A DNA stretch of 64,000 nucleotides, from positions 7,337 through 71,336 of the forward strand of contig MNCI01020454.1 of the NCBI GenBank assembly GCA_015680685.1. Reading direction: 5' to 3'. The position numbers and the translations under genes are program-made. The notes beneath the pieces are model-generated. The model saw nothing but the letters and a program-made list of their open reading frames with translations. It had not been told where the DNA came from and searched no databases. The stretch comes from Gnetum montanum (Eukaryota > Streptophyta > Gnetopsida > Gnetales > Gnetaceae). Positions 44,780-55,921 of this stretch are shown piece after piece (position 1 is the first letter of the stretch; each line of letters opens with the position of its first letter).

Positions 44780-45083
44780 ATTCCCATGGACCATTAGAAA
44801 GTGTTAAAAGAAAATAATGTCTAGTAATACCCTTACCTTCCTTGAATTTAAAAAAATCCTCCCTAACAAATTTGGTTATGTCATTTCTCATAGTTGACCA
44901 ATAGTAGCTCTTGCATACAAGTTCATAGGTCATTGTCTTGCCCATGTTTCTAGCCATATTATAATTATGCTTTTCATCCAAAATTGTTGACATGAAATCA
45001 CACTTTGGTACAAATACCTTACCATTTTTGAAGAGAATTCCTTGTTGTAATATGATAGTCTTCATATGCAACCACAGCCGCAA
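44780..45083 (-). pseudogene. Zinc-binding domain of the split chromovirus integrase
   Basis: Minus strand: F-V-P-K-C, D-E-K-H, then T-Y-E-L-V-C-K-S-Y-Y-W-S-T-M-R and K-F-V-R-E; the C-x2-C pair is lost (D-F-F-K where C-x-x-C is usual). It ends in G-P-W-E exactly at the LTR of the giant element. The partner at 21372 resumes with S-V-S-M-D-F, and P-W-E-x-V/I-S-M-D-F is the standard chromoviral junction. The rest of that chromovirus (RT, RNase H, gag) is absent to the right. Confidence 0.8.
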
Positions 45084-45346
45084 TGATCACAATTGACTTG
45101 GGTGCCACATCTGTGAATCCCATCGCTACCACTGGACCAGCTTCTGGTGTTATAGGACATCAGGGACCGTCGCGTCGGTCATTGAGACTGCAGGGCAAAG
45201 ATCCCGTATTTACCATCGTGACCCCTGAGGAATATAACTTCATCTGCGTCAAGATCTAGGAAAAGCTTGCCCTTAGCCAAGCCGAAATCGAGGCAGGTAC
45301 AGATCGCTTACAGGGCTACCCGTAAAAATACGAATTGGAGCCTAGA
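45084..45346 (-). other. Leader remnant next to a primer-binding site, open on the opposite strand
   Basis: About 260 bp between the integrase fragment and the primer site at 45347. On the plus strand it reads open for ~75 codons with R-R-S-L-R-L-Q-G-K-D-P, ending at a TAG near 45260. I do not recognise the peptide; chance or an antisense leftover are both possible. Confidence 0.35.
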
Positions 45347-45363
45347 CCCTCCTTCTAGCGCTA
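45347..45363 (-). promoter_or_regulatory. Primer-binding site, tRNA-Asn type
   Basis: Minus strand TAGCGCTAGAAGGAGGG, one base from the complement of the plant tRNA-Asn 3' end, six bases from the LTR at 45370. Confidence 0.65.
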
Positions 45364-45369
45364 GAAAAT

Positions 45370-46971
45370 TGTAACGATGGAAAATGTCGGCAGCTGGAAT
45401 ACCAAACAAAATCTGCGTACACAGTCTTAACCACGGATCCATGCGAGGGCTGTGCTGGAGAAAAAGAATCCGCAGTGCCCTGAACGGTCTTGTCAATCAG
45501 ACAGGGACTTACTAAATCAGTAAATCGACAAAGATTATAGGCATTTTGTGGAATGATCTGATTCGATAAATCGCAAAAGGAGAGGAAAATGATGTAAATA
45601 AATTGCAATAATGACAATGTTAATGCAACAAAGGGAATCAGATCTAAGAGAAATGCATGATTTCAAGATCTATACTTTGACCCGAAAGAAACGAGTGTTT
45701 TGTATACAAAGTTACAATGGAAAGACTCCAATTATCTTGTGCGGAACATACACAAAATAATAAGAAAACTATTTAACAAGGAGTGTAGAATGGAGCTCGG
45801 TCTACCTTATAAGCCAAAGATGGAGTGCAAGGAAGGTCAAGCTCGGATGCCTATCAACCAACTGTGTCTGGCCAATAGATCTTGCCAATCGCACCAGATG
45901 ATCTTGGGAACTCTGATCTATCTTCTTCGCTTTGGATAGTCTCTGCTCAAAACTGCCAAGGATCACCGATGGGAGGATTGTATTTTCGCCAAAGGGTATG
46001 ATCGCTCCTTCTGCCAAATGCTCGAAGAATGTTTCTTGTTTCTACTCAAGGATGATAACTGCCAAAAGTTGAAGATGTCAGCTGCTACCCCTCTCTCAAA
46101 AAATGTCCAGAAGTCCTCCCTTTTTCTTTTATTCACCAAATGGGGTATTTATAACATGCAGAAAAGGCACAGCCTTGATGACATGTGTCCTGAAGTTTCC
46201 GGATGCCGTTGACTTGACGAACTGGCTATGTCACGTCACATTGCAATGTACGCTGTCAAAACTTTGCTGAAGCTGCTTCATGATTACGCAAAAATACGCT
46301 TATCGGTGTATTGCACGTATGGATAGCAAATGCATAATTGCTTTAGCTGGCTTTACGCTGTATTTCACTTGTTTACGCTGCGTCGCGTGGCAGAGCGTAA
46401 CAAAGCATGGAAATAGTGAGTCAGGCTGTTTTACGCTCATTTATGCAGCAGAGCGTACTGAAGCGTAAAACATGATCAACCTGACGATAAATTACGCTGA
46501 CGTATGCTACATAGCGTAATGAGCATAAGGTGATCAATCTGAAAAAAGAAAGGGGCCGATCTGTTGCGCTTCCCTTGGACTTTCCCCTTGACCTTTTTGA
46601 AGCTTGTTACGCTGCCTTACGTAACAGAGCGTAAATCTAACCCTGGACAAAAGACTTAGCAGGATATGCGAGAAGTCACATATTATGCTGCTCAGGCCTT
46701 AAACTTCACCAAATCTGTTGAAGTAAGTCACCTTCTGATGTAAGACTATGTTAAGCAAAATTACGCTAAGCGTCATTACGCGATGTTGCGTAATGTAGCG
46801 TAAAGATAGAAAACATAGTAAAATTGAAATCTGTAATGCACTTGGAGACTTGATGCCGAGTGCCGTTTTGCCTTGCTTTGCCTTGTTCTACCTTCTGAAA
46901 TTCTGTCACGAACCTTTGCCTAAATCGTGAATCTTCACCTGAGGCCAATTCATAATTTTCACGGTGTTTCA
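45370..46971 (-). repeat. 5' LTR of a third Tat-type element, internal region mostly lost
   Basis: Termini TGTAACGATGG...ACGGTGTTTCA; TATA box at 46142-46153 on the minus strand (TATAAATACCCC). U3 holds TTACGCT/AGCGTAA inverted words like the LTR at 850-2314, at irregular 60-165 bp intervals (46355-46400, 46435-46470, 46490-46520, 46605-46635, 46760-46805). The start of its U3 (ACACCGTGAAAATTA) matches the LTR at 850. Only about 290 bp of internal sequence remains on its left. Confidence 0.8.
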
Positions 46972-46984
46972 TGGGCAACATAAA

Positions 46985-47495
46985 AAAATATGTTTATTTT
47001 CTATGCTTTGTTTGCATAGTTTGCAAATATCCTATTCTCTCTATAAATTGATTCAACAACTTGTCTCAATAAGGAGATGATGAGAGCTCATTCTTGCTCT
47101 AGCAATTTGATTTTTTAAATGAATAAGAATAACTGAGAGTAGATACTTTTGAGTATTAGATAATAAACCTCCTCTAAAAGAATGTAAATAAAAATAGTTT
47201 TTCTCTAATGTATTCAACCAAAGTTTAGCTAAGAATTTTTCTTAGAAGATCCTTTTGTTTAAAGTAAGATCCTCTATTACAATATTCCATGACTAAAGCC
47301 ATCATTTTCTTTGATGTAACCATCCATTTTCTTGTGCAGCATTCATTATCTCCTTAGCATAATTAACTTCCTCCATGTGACTTAACTTCTGAGTATAAGC
47401 AATAAATTGACAAATGACTTCAACTTCAAGAGGAAGCAAATATGCTTCTAAAAGTAATATATCATAAGAAGTCTACATTTTCTTTTGAAGTTCAC
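46985..47495 (-). pseudogene. Possible C-terminal end of a LINE-type reverse transcriptase protein, decayed
   Basis: A minus-strand frame with a few stops and shifts reads ...E-V-I-C-Q-F-I-A-Y-T-Q-K-L-S-H, later N-T-Q-K-Y-L-L-S, then A-R-M-S-S-H-H-L-L-I-E-T and I-C-K-L-C-K with a following His. The pattern R-x-S-x-H-x-L-x-I-E-T...R-E-x-R-I-C-x-x-C is typical of the tail of some non-LTR retrotransposon proteins. The assignment rests on this motif pattern only. Confidence 0.4.
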
Positions 47496-47499
47496 ATAC

Positions 47500-48192
47500 T
47501 GATGTGGATATTAAACAAGTCAAAGTAACATCTCTCCATTGATGGGATCTTTCCTTGGAGTCTTGACATATTTAAAAGTGTTTTGGGACTATTTTAATGA
47601 GTTTAGGAGGTTATGGGGGCTATGGGGACTTATTTGGAGGTGTCTGGAGGTTCGAAGCCTCGAAACAAGCATGTTTGTATTTTGGCCTTGCGAGTGACCC
47701 AAATGCATATGAGACATTTCAGTCAAGACATCTTCCCCAAGATGTCTACTCTAATATCCTCTACACTTGGGATAGACATCTCCTGCTTCTCATAGATGTC
47801 TCACATGGATTTTAATGAACATTAAATTGAATGATAAATTAGAGGGAAGGTGAAAAGATAGAAGGAAAAAGGTATAAATAACCTTCTTAAGCCTTCAAAT
47901 TGATCAAGAGAGAGAGAGTAAGAGAATCTAGGACGAGAAAGGGAGAGCAAGGTGAGTGAGAGAAGAGTAGAGGAGAGATAGAGTCTTAGCAAGATGCCTT
48001 GATGATCATCCTTATGTGTGTGTGAGAGTTGGATTGAATATCTTGTTTGTCCTTGGAAATTATGCTTCCTCTCATATGTAAATTCTTAATTTGAAAAAGA
48101 ACAAAGATTTCATTTTCCTTTTCTTATTCAAATTTTCTATTTTGTAACTTTGAGAGAGCTTGGATTGTGAAATACATGGGAGTGCCTCATCA
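47500..48192 (+). repeat. 5' LTR of a plus-strand chromovirus
   Basis: Termini TGATGTGGATATT...GCCTCATCA, matching the minus-strand chromovirus LTR at 19419-20268. TATA box TATAAATA at 47873-47880. AGATGTCT/AGACATCT words cluster at 47710-47810, upstream of it. A primer site follows directly. Confidence 0.8.
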
Positions 48193-48195
48193 TAT

Positions 48196-48210
48196 TGGTA
48201 TTAGAGTAGC
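48196..48210 (+). promoter_or_regulatory. Primer-binding site, initiator tRNA-Met type
   Basis: TTGGTATTAGAGTAGC follows the LTR end by three bases and resembles TGGTATCAGAGC, the usual tRNA-iMet site of chromoviruses. Confidence 0.65.
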
Positions 48211-48718
48211 TTGGAATTGAAGACAATTGCACTCAAGTGGATAATTATCTTCTCAATTACAAAGAATCACTCTAGATCCTCAACCTTGGATGAATTCTCT
48301 CTTGCTACTTATTCTACTCATCCCAGGGTTTGAAAATTTTCCTTTGATCCCTAAGTTTTTCATATCTTTTAAGAATTGGAAGGTAATTATGGAATTGGAC
48401 ATCCTTTGGCTTTTAATAGCTAGGGTTTCAAGATATTATGCTCATTTTTCTTAAGATTTAAAAATTTCTTGCTCTTTTCTTGAGAAATCTTGAAAATTTT
48501 AGCTTTCCTTGTAGAATTTTGTAAAAATGAACTTTTAGATCAATTTCCATCATGCCTCTAAAGAATAAGATAGTTCAAGCTTTGTCAAAGACATGGATGA
48601 CATGAGAAATTCTTTCAAGATCATTGTTGAGAAAATTGAAAAGCTTGAAGAGAACAAAGTACATGCTAAGACTCCAAGCAAGGGTACAAGCCATGAAATT
48701 CTTCATCAGGACCTTCTT
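48211..48718 (+). pseudogene. Leader and start of gag of the plus-strand chromovirus
   Basis: After the primer site, a short leader leads to an ATG at about 48553 (M-P-L-K-N-K) and a basic, stop-interrupted frame that is cut at 48718 by the insertion of the element at 48719-56427. The frame resumes at 56428. Confidence 0.5.
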
Positions 48719-49221
48719 TGTAATGTCCCATCCCTTCTTAAGGGTGGAAAAAATTGTAAAAAATGTAATTAACCTTCTAATGAAAGGACACCTTATTATG
48801 AGGAGTTATGACTATTCATGTATCCCTTGGGAAAGGGTTTGACCTATGCCATTTAAGGCCAAGGTTAGAGGTCATGTTGGCATGAATTTGCAAAGCTTGG
48901 AGAGGCGAGTAATGGGAGTTGGGTGAAGTAGGAAAAAAAGGGATTGATCATCCCTTTGGGAGGATAGACTAACCATGGTGGCAGTGCCGAATTGCCTCTA
49001 AGGCTTAAGTGGCATAGGAAGACAACCCAAAAGGGCGTTATAGTACTCTCTTCCATTAATATAATTTTTTCCTTTTTCTTGCTTAATTCTTTAGTATCAA
49101 TTATTTATTTGCTAATTAATTCATTATTTAAGTGTTTATAATATTTCCAATATATTATCCATGATGAATATAATAAATTAGGTGTTCATATTTTTACGAC
49201 ATCTAGGAACAGGATGTCACA
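48719..49221 (+). repeat. 5' LTR of the 7.7-kb element
   Basis: Starts TGTAATGTCCC and ends GATGTCACA; followed after two bases by the primer site. Matches 55922-56427 along its length. Confidence 0.9.
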
Positions 49222-49223
49222 TT

Positions 49224-49235
49224 TGGTATAAGAGC
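49224..49235 (+). promoter_or_regulatory. Primer-binding site, initiator tRNA-Met type
   Basis: TGGTATAAGAGC differs at one base from the standard TGGTATCAGAGC. Confidence 0.75.
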
Positions 49236-49845
49236 AAACCACGATTTGGGAACCAAAGTGGAAGAAAAAAATTATTTTATTATTATCATAGAACACAAGT
49301 ACATTTAAGAAAAATAACAACATGAAGGAATATATTATTTTATTTTATTATCAAGAGGAATGAAGAGGAAGTACATCATAGAAAAGAAAGAAAAAGAAAA
49401 AAAAGTAGAATGGGAAAATAAAGAAAAGGACAACTGTAATTATTTTTTATGACTGAATGATTTAAGAGGATTTGTAACTATCTTTAATTGGGATTCTTTC
49501 TCTTCATTAATAGAATCTATTTTGCTAAGCACTGCTTTACATCTAGCCAGTCACACGTTTTGTTGTAGCTATTGATTCCTTTTTTCTTTGAAGTTGAGTC
49601 TTTAACATATCCATTTGTATTGATCAATCATCTATGTCTTTTTGCCATTCCTTTTTATTTCTCTATAGAAAAAAAATTTAAACTATTAGTTATGAAAAAA
49701 TCAACAAACCAAAAGAAGAATATAATAATAAATAATACACACACACACACATTACCTAAAATCAATCATTATTAATTTGAAAGAAATGTGCACAAGTATC
49801 TAGATGGCAAGAATAACATGTTACACTTTCTAGCTCTCCTAAAAG
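49236..49845 (+). other. AT-rich leader of the 7.7-kb element
   Basis: No gag frame was recognised on the plus strand. A short (AC)n run lies at 49738-49750. Confidence 0.45.
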
Positions 49846-51596
49846 TTACTTTAGATTTTGTATAGCATCTAGAGCATTCTTAGGAATTGGATGCCAAGAT
49901 GATGGAAGTTCAACCTGTACTAAATCATAATCTACCTTGAAATTGCATGATTGTGATTCCTGTAGATGGTAGACATCCTCACAAACAGAATAGGGTTTGT
50001 TATGAGAGATTTGTTGATTAATATGCCAAAGAAGCACAAGTTCTTCTTCAACAGCCGCCACTATCTTTCCCATAAAAAAAGAAGAACCAGAGATAGAGAA
50101 AGAAAAAAAATCATTGGAATAGATTCAGAAATTGTTGTTGGTGCTACTTGTGGAAAGGAACCGTTTCCAAGTGTCGAAGGGAAAAAAGCTATGAGTGGTG
50201 ATCTCAGTGGTGGTGGAATAGGAGCCTGTGCAGAAGTAGCACCTACATCACCTTTATCCATCTCTTAGATAAAATACTGTCACTCAATAGACCTCTACAA
50301 CATAAAAAAATTATTATTAACATCATACAAGGAAAAGAAGAAAGTATTCAAACCTTTAAATAATTAAAACCTATCTCTAGCTGCTTCTCCTTATCATGTC
50401 TTGAAGTTTGTTAAGGAGTTGGTTGGGATTATTGTTGAGCCTGTTGTTGAGTTGATTATCTTTGCAAAAGAAACTGATTAGAATACCAGAAACTTTGCCA
50501 AGTACATTGTCTTTGCAAAAGAAACTGATTAGAAAAAAGTAAAAAAATATAGATAAGAAATTTAACTTAGTAAATTATATTTAAATATATACCTTGGAAG
50601 CAGAAACTGTGACATGTTCTTACGATTGAACCATACCAAAGGTTAAAGTACCTTGAATTTCTTTAACCTATGCAGCTTTAGCACTATGTGTTGGTTCATT
50701 CTATAGCCTAGATTGCATTGTCAAATACATAAAATATAAACATTATTAACAAACAAGGAAATAATAAAAAAACATGAAAGTACCTCACTGATTTTCTCCT
50801 AACTCTGAGCTTGCTGTAAAGCCAGGTGACCTTTCTGGGCACCCATAATCTTACTCTTTATAACTCTCTCTCTTCAAAAAATTCAGGGAACAACCAAGGA
50901 TTGTAATGAGTAAAACATTTCTTAGGATGATCATAACTTAAGATCATACACATGATCAAAGGTATCCAACATAGAGTATAGGATTTTAAAGGATGTTGTT
51001 GGGCAACAGACATTTCGGTCATAGCAGTATACAAAGTAGAGAAACAAGACATCGACCAATCATAAACCCTATTGGTTATGGCACCATGAAGTATGAAAAT
51101 AGAATAAGAACTAACATTGGATTGTTGTCTATACCATAGAACCTTTCTACTGATGAATAAACATAAGTCAAAGTGAGCATCATTAATGAAATCTTTACGA
51201 ACAAATTGGTTTTTGGGAATGATGGAATTAGTAACACAATTGGATAATTCCATCTTATAGAAAGATTTAAATTGTGGAGAATGATTTGAAAGGATCAACA
51301 GATCAAGAATCGTTATTGCTCCAAAAAAAAATTGAAAAATAGAACTTTTCTTATTATCATACTACTCAAACCACTCTAAAAGAACACCCTTGCAAAAGAA
51401 AAATTTAAAAATTGGGAAAACTAAGTAAATCATCCAACCTAGAAGTAGCAAGAAACTGAAACTTATTCTTCCCAAGCAAGTTATGAACCCGATTGAAAGT
51501 AGTAAGGACATTATTTTGGTGTAAAAAAATATCACTAGGAAATAAAGAGTCACTACTTGAAGAGGCTTGAGGTGAAGTTTGACGTCTAGAAGCCAT
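49846..51596 (-). pseudogene. Antisense ORF, probably spliced, in the 7.7-kb element; unknown protein
   Basis: A minus-strand ATG at 51594-51596 begins a Ser-rich N-terminus and continues, with one frame change near 51415, to 50858 as a ~240-residue protein rich in aromatic residues (I-L-H-G-A-I-T-N-R-V-Y-D-W-S near 51070). An intron with GT...AG fits 50708-50783. Exon 50593-50707 follows, and downstream exons may include a Gln-rich piece near 50430, then 50261-49846 (M-D-K-G-D-V-G-A-T-S). A ~50-bp direct duplication (50459-50485 and 50509-50535) includes a possible acceptor. I do not recognise the protein. It occupies the place where the N-terminal half of gag should be. Few stops compared with pol in the same element. 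Confidence 0.5.
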
Positions 51597-52289
51597 GAAT
51601 TATTTATAATATAAAATCTTCAAGTTTTTTTATAGACAATCTTTTGCTAGTTGTGATGAGTAAATCAACTTACTTCTTATATTTATAATATAATCATAGA
51701 AATCTTAGTAAAAGCAAAGAGAAACTATAACTTAAGATAACAAAAGTTAACTTATACTTTAAAAAAAAGAAGGAAAAAGCTAATGCTTACTTTTTTAGAT
51801 TTTATGATTTTTAGGTTCATTAAAGTGAATTTATCTATAGTTTAATGCGAAGTACTCTTCGAGATGATTCCAACAATACCGATTTTATCAAAATCTAATT
51901 TATGGTTTGGAAGATACGGTCATTCTTGGTTTACGTGTAGTTTAAAAACAATAAATAAATAAATACACACACATATATATATTGTTTTTTTTTAAAATAA
52001 GAAAAATATATACTTTTTTAAATTTTTTTAAAAATCAAATTGGAGGTCTCTAGTTCGAACCTAAGTCCCAATAATTTTTGTTCAACACTTAAAAAAATTA
52101 ATTAAAACAAAACAAAATTTCAAACAAATTGGCTTAACTTTTGTTGAGATTTTGAATAGAAATTTGTTTATAATTTTTTTTCTCAAAGAGTGTAAAATGA
52201 GATTTAATTCATTAAGGTTGGGAAAATGATTTGTAGATGATTGCTACAAAGAATTTAATGATCTTTCTTAGTATGTAAGTCATTGGGAT

Positions 52290-52930
52290 GAGGGAGAATT
52301 AGCTTCAAAATTTATTGGAGCAATGATAGAAGAGACACCAATAGAAAAAGCCTGACTAGGATTTGGATGTTTCTTTTGTGGTGAGAACCATCTTAAATGA
52401 GATTGCCCAAAATTTTGGGCAGAAATAAAAAGGACCAACCAAATTAGAAATTAGAAATCAAACCCAAACATGAACAAAGGAAAAATTCCAATTGCTACAA
52501 CAACCATCAAGAAGATATTTGCATCAACTAAATTAGGTTTGTGAAAATTTCAATTTACTTTACTAATTTTTGAAAGTTCAATCAAAGGTAAAAAAATTAA
52601 ATTTTTGATTGATTGATAGTGATAGTTGATTGATAGGACAACTATGAGCAAACATATTAGGTATGGAAAAATTAATTTTACCTTGCAAAATATGTTCTTC
52701 ATTGATGAATTTTTAGAAATTAAACTAAGTGATGTTGATGCGACTTTAGAAATGTCTTTCCTACAAAACTCTGATATTATTGTGCACTTTGGAACTCATA
52801 TTTTAAAAGTCCCAACCACTGATGGAGTCAAGGTTCTAAGGGAGGTAGAAACAACAAAGAAAATTCATATGATAACTATTAAGCAAGCTAAAAGATTAGT
52901 AAAAAAAGGGTGCTACAATGTTGGTTGTTA
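52290..52930 (+). pseudogene. Gag zinc knuckle and protease-like region of the 7.7-kb element
   Basis: A knuckle C-F-F-C-G-E-N-H-L-K-stop-D-C lies near 52366-52405 (C-x2-C-x3-H-x4-C with a TGA inside). The open frame 52626-52931 follows where the aspartic protease belongs, but the active-site loop is not recognisable. The N-terminal gag core was not found; 51597-52289 is AT-rich and shows nothing else. Confidence 0.55.
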
Positions 52931-52974
52931 AAGTAATCTAACTTTAGAAATTTTCAAGTGTTGAGATCTCAAAT

Positions 52975-54311
52975 GAACTTAAAGAATATAAAGATTTAGT
53001 ATTTGGTGAAACTAGAGAACTACCTCCAAAAAGAACTGTTGAACATACCATTGATATTTTTCATGGTACACAACCTATCTCAAAAGCTCCTTATATATTT
53101 TCTACTTTGGAATTAAGAGAATTAAAAGTACAATTAGACCAATTATTGGAAGAAGGAAAAATTAGACTTAGCATATCACCTTGGGGTGCACCAGTTTTAT
53201 TCATAAAAAAGAAAGATGGTACTCTAAGATTATGCATCAATTACAGAGCATTTAATAAAGTGACGATTAAAAATACTTATTCTTTACCTAGAATTGATGA
53301 TTTATTTGATCAACTTACGAGTGTATGTTATTTCTCAAAGATTGATTTAAAATCAGGTTATCACCAAATAAGGATTAAGGAGAAAGATATTGAGAAAATT
53401 GCTTTTAGAACTAGACATGGATTATATGAATTTTTTGTGATGCCGTTTCGATTAACTAATGCACCTGCAACATTTATGACATTAATGAATAATATTTTTT
53501 GTGAAAATATTGATCAATTTATTATAGTATTTATGGATGATATACTTGTTTATTCTAAATCAAGAGAAGCGCTTATCAAACATTTGAAAAATACAATGGA
53601 AATTCTTAAAGAACATTAATTAAAAGCTAAATTAAGTAAATGTGAACTCTTTAAGGAAGAAGTTTCATACTTGAACATATAGTTTCCAAGAAAGGATTGC
53701 AAGTAGATCTAGCAAAAATTAGTGCAATATGGGATTGGCCTAAATTAAAAGATGTTATAGTAGTTCGAAATTTCTTAGGGTTAGCTAGTTTTTATTGATG
53801 TTTCATTAAAGATTACTCTACCTTGGTAGCCCCATTAACTAACCTTTTGTAGAAGAAATGTGAGTTCAAATTTGATGAAAAATGCAAGGAATATTTTCTC
53901 AGATTAAAGATGGTACTTACAATAGCACCTATTTTGAGAATTCTGGATGAAGATCTACCATGTGAAGTATCCACAGATGCTTGTGGAATAGGAATTAGTG
54001 TAGTTCTTTCATAGGAAGATAAAGTGGTATGTTATGAATCTTGTAAATTACGAGGAGCCAAGGTAAATTACTTAACCCATGATTTAGAATTACTAGCAAT
54101 TGTTCATGCTCTAAAAGTTTGGAGACATTATCTTTGTAGAAAGAAGTTTGTACTAAAAATAGATCACAAAAGTCTAGAATATCTGCAAAGATAACCTATT
54201 TTGAATACTTGTCAAAGGTGATGGATAGAATTATTAGCAGAATATGATTTTGAAATGAAATATATTCCCGATAAGAAAAATGTGGTAGCTGATGCCCTTA
54301 GTCAAATTTGA
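52975..54311 (+). pseudogene. Reverse transcriptase and RNase H of the 7.7-kb element
   Basis: [32 protein letters not shown] and the catalytic F-M-D-D at 53530-53541, open from about 53062 to 53619. A stop and frameshifts follow (53620-53880). RNase H: S-T-D-A-C-G-I-G-I (catalytic Asp) near 53970, L-E-L-L-A-I-V-H-A-L near 54090, and the tail N-V-V-A-D-A-L-S near 54285. Only one RNase H is present, unlike the giant element. Confidence 0.88.
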
Positions 54312-54414
54312 AATTTAATGATAGGTTTAGTAACAACCCCTATGGAAGAAGAAATTAAGGAACAAATAAAAGAAAACCTTTTAAAAATATTTTAACCAAT
54401 ATTTTCAATGAGCC

Positions 54415-55315
54415 TGAATACCAACTCACTTCTAATGGTTTACTGATGAAAGGACAAAAAGTATGCATACCAGAAAGAAATTGAAGACTACGGTTGTTTT
54501 GTGAAGCACATGAAGTACCATATGTAGGACACCTAGGTTATATTAAGACCTATATGGTAATTCGAAAATCTTATTTTTGGCTTGGAATGAAGAATGATGT
54601 GTTTGCATACATTAAAAATTTTTCAACATGTCAAAGAATAAAAGCTGAATAGAGAAAACCTAGTGGATTATTACAACCCTTGGAAGTTCAAACCTGGAAA
54701 TGGGAAGATATCACTATGGATTTCATTGTGGGATTACTAGTAACCAAAAAAGGAAATGACTCGATTTTTGTAGTAGTTGATCATCTATCAAAGATGGCAC
54801 ATTTTATAGCTTTGAAATTTACAAACACAATAGAAGAAATAGCCCAAAAACTCATACGAGAAATATTTCAATTACATGGTTGTCCAAAATTTGTCACTTC
54901 GAATAGAGATCCCAAATTCATATTCAAATTTTGGAAAAAAGTTTTTAGAGACCTTGGATCACAGTTGAAATTTAGCACAACTTATCACCCTGAAATTAAA
55001 TGAGTGAATAGAATATTAGAAAATATCCTACGAAGCTATGTTGGGAGTAGAACAAAAACATGGGAGAATTGTTTGTATCTGGCAAAATTTTCCTACAATA
55101 ATAATTATCAAGGTTCCATACATCGAACACCATTCGAAGTAGTATATGGATGTAATTGTCATAGACCATTAACATGGGAAAATCCAACCTTAAAAGTGGA
55201 ATCAAAAGAAGAAGAAATGAAAATAATGGAAGTGTTAAACACAATTTGTAAGCTGCCTAGGATAAATATAAATGATATGCAGATCAACATCAACTTAAAA
55301 AATAATTCCAAGTAG
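54415..55315 (+). pseudogene. Integrase of the 7.7-kb element
   Basis: Zinc domain with H-L-G-Y-I-K and S-T-C-Q-R near 54530-54640, then the core: Asp in M-D-F-I-V-G-L, Asp in S-N-R-D-P-K-F. The usual T-D-G-Q-T-E segment bearing the catalytic Glu is shortened to E-I-K-stop at about 55000. A second open frame, 55004-55315, continues the core and C-terminal part (P-F-E-V-V-Y-G). Confidence 0.85.
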
Positions 55316-55921
55316 TTGTTCAAGTATTATTGAGAGTAAAACCTACCAGAAGTTCTCTTAGATTCAAAAAATATACTAAATTAGGACCTAGATTTTGTGA
55401 ACCTTTAAAAATCTTTGAAAGTATTGGTGAAGTAGCATATCGACTGAATCTTCTAGAAACCTTAAAAATTCATGTAGTTTTCATGTAAGCTTGCTAAAGA
55501 AATTTCATGAAAATGATGTACCATATGTATTGGATTGGAATACTTTGCCATTACAATCCAATGCTAGCTTTGAAGTAAAACCAATTGCTATTAAAGACTA
55601 ATGAACCAGGAAATTATGAAATAAAACTATTAGTGAAGTACTTAGTTAATGGTCAAATTGTAATCAACAGATTTTGGGAAACAAGAAGTTTATTTTAAAT
55701 ACTTACCCTCAAATTTTTGATCATCTAGATATTGAAGTATAGGTTGAATTTATTATGGATGTAATAAATTATGTTTATAAATTTTGATCTTTTATTTGTA
55801 TAGATGATAATGAGGAAAATAAGGGAACTAAAGCTGAGGAGCATAATGATGAAGTAGTTGTTGAGTAGTCGAATATTGAGGAAGTGCTCGAGGACGAGCT
55901 AGATGCTTAAAGGGGGTAGAT
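55316..55921 (+). other. C-terminal pol remnants and polypurine tract of the 7.7-kb element
   Basis: Frames are badly broken. A peptide P-G-N-Y-E-I-K near 55610 could be a degraded C-terminal domain, but no chromodomain can be claimed. AAAGGGGGTAGAT at 55909-55921 directly precedes the 3' LTR and is the polypurine tract. Confidence 0.55.

Noticed and set aside
44505-45083. 192-codon minus-strand ORF
   Set aside because: A chance read-through joining an integrase fragment to LTR sequence across an insertion junction, not one gene.
45347-45363. tRNA-Asn gene fragment
   Set aside because: Only the 3'-end complement is present, next to an LTR end; it is a primer-binding site, and no cloverleaf can be formed.
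55316-55900. Chromodomain at the end of pol of the 7.7-kb element
   Set aside because: The frame is too broken and the aromatic-cage motif is not visible.
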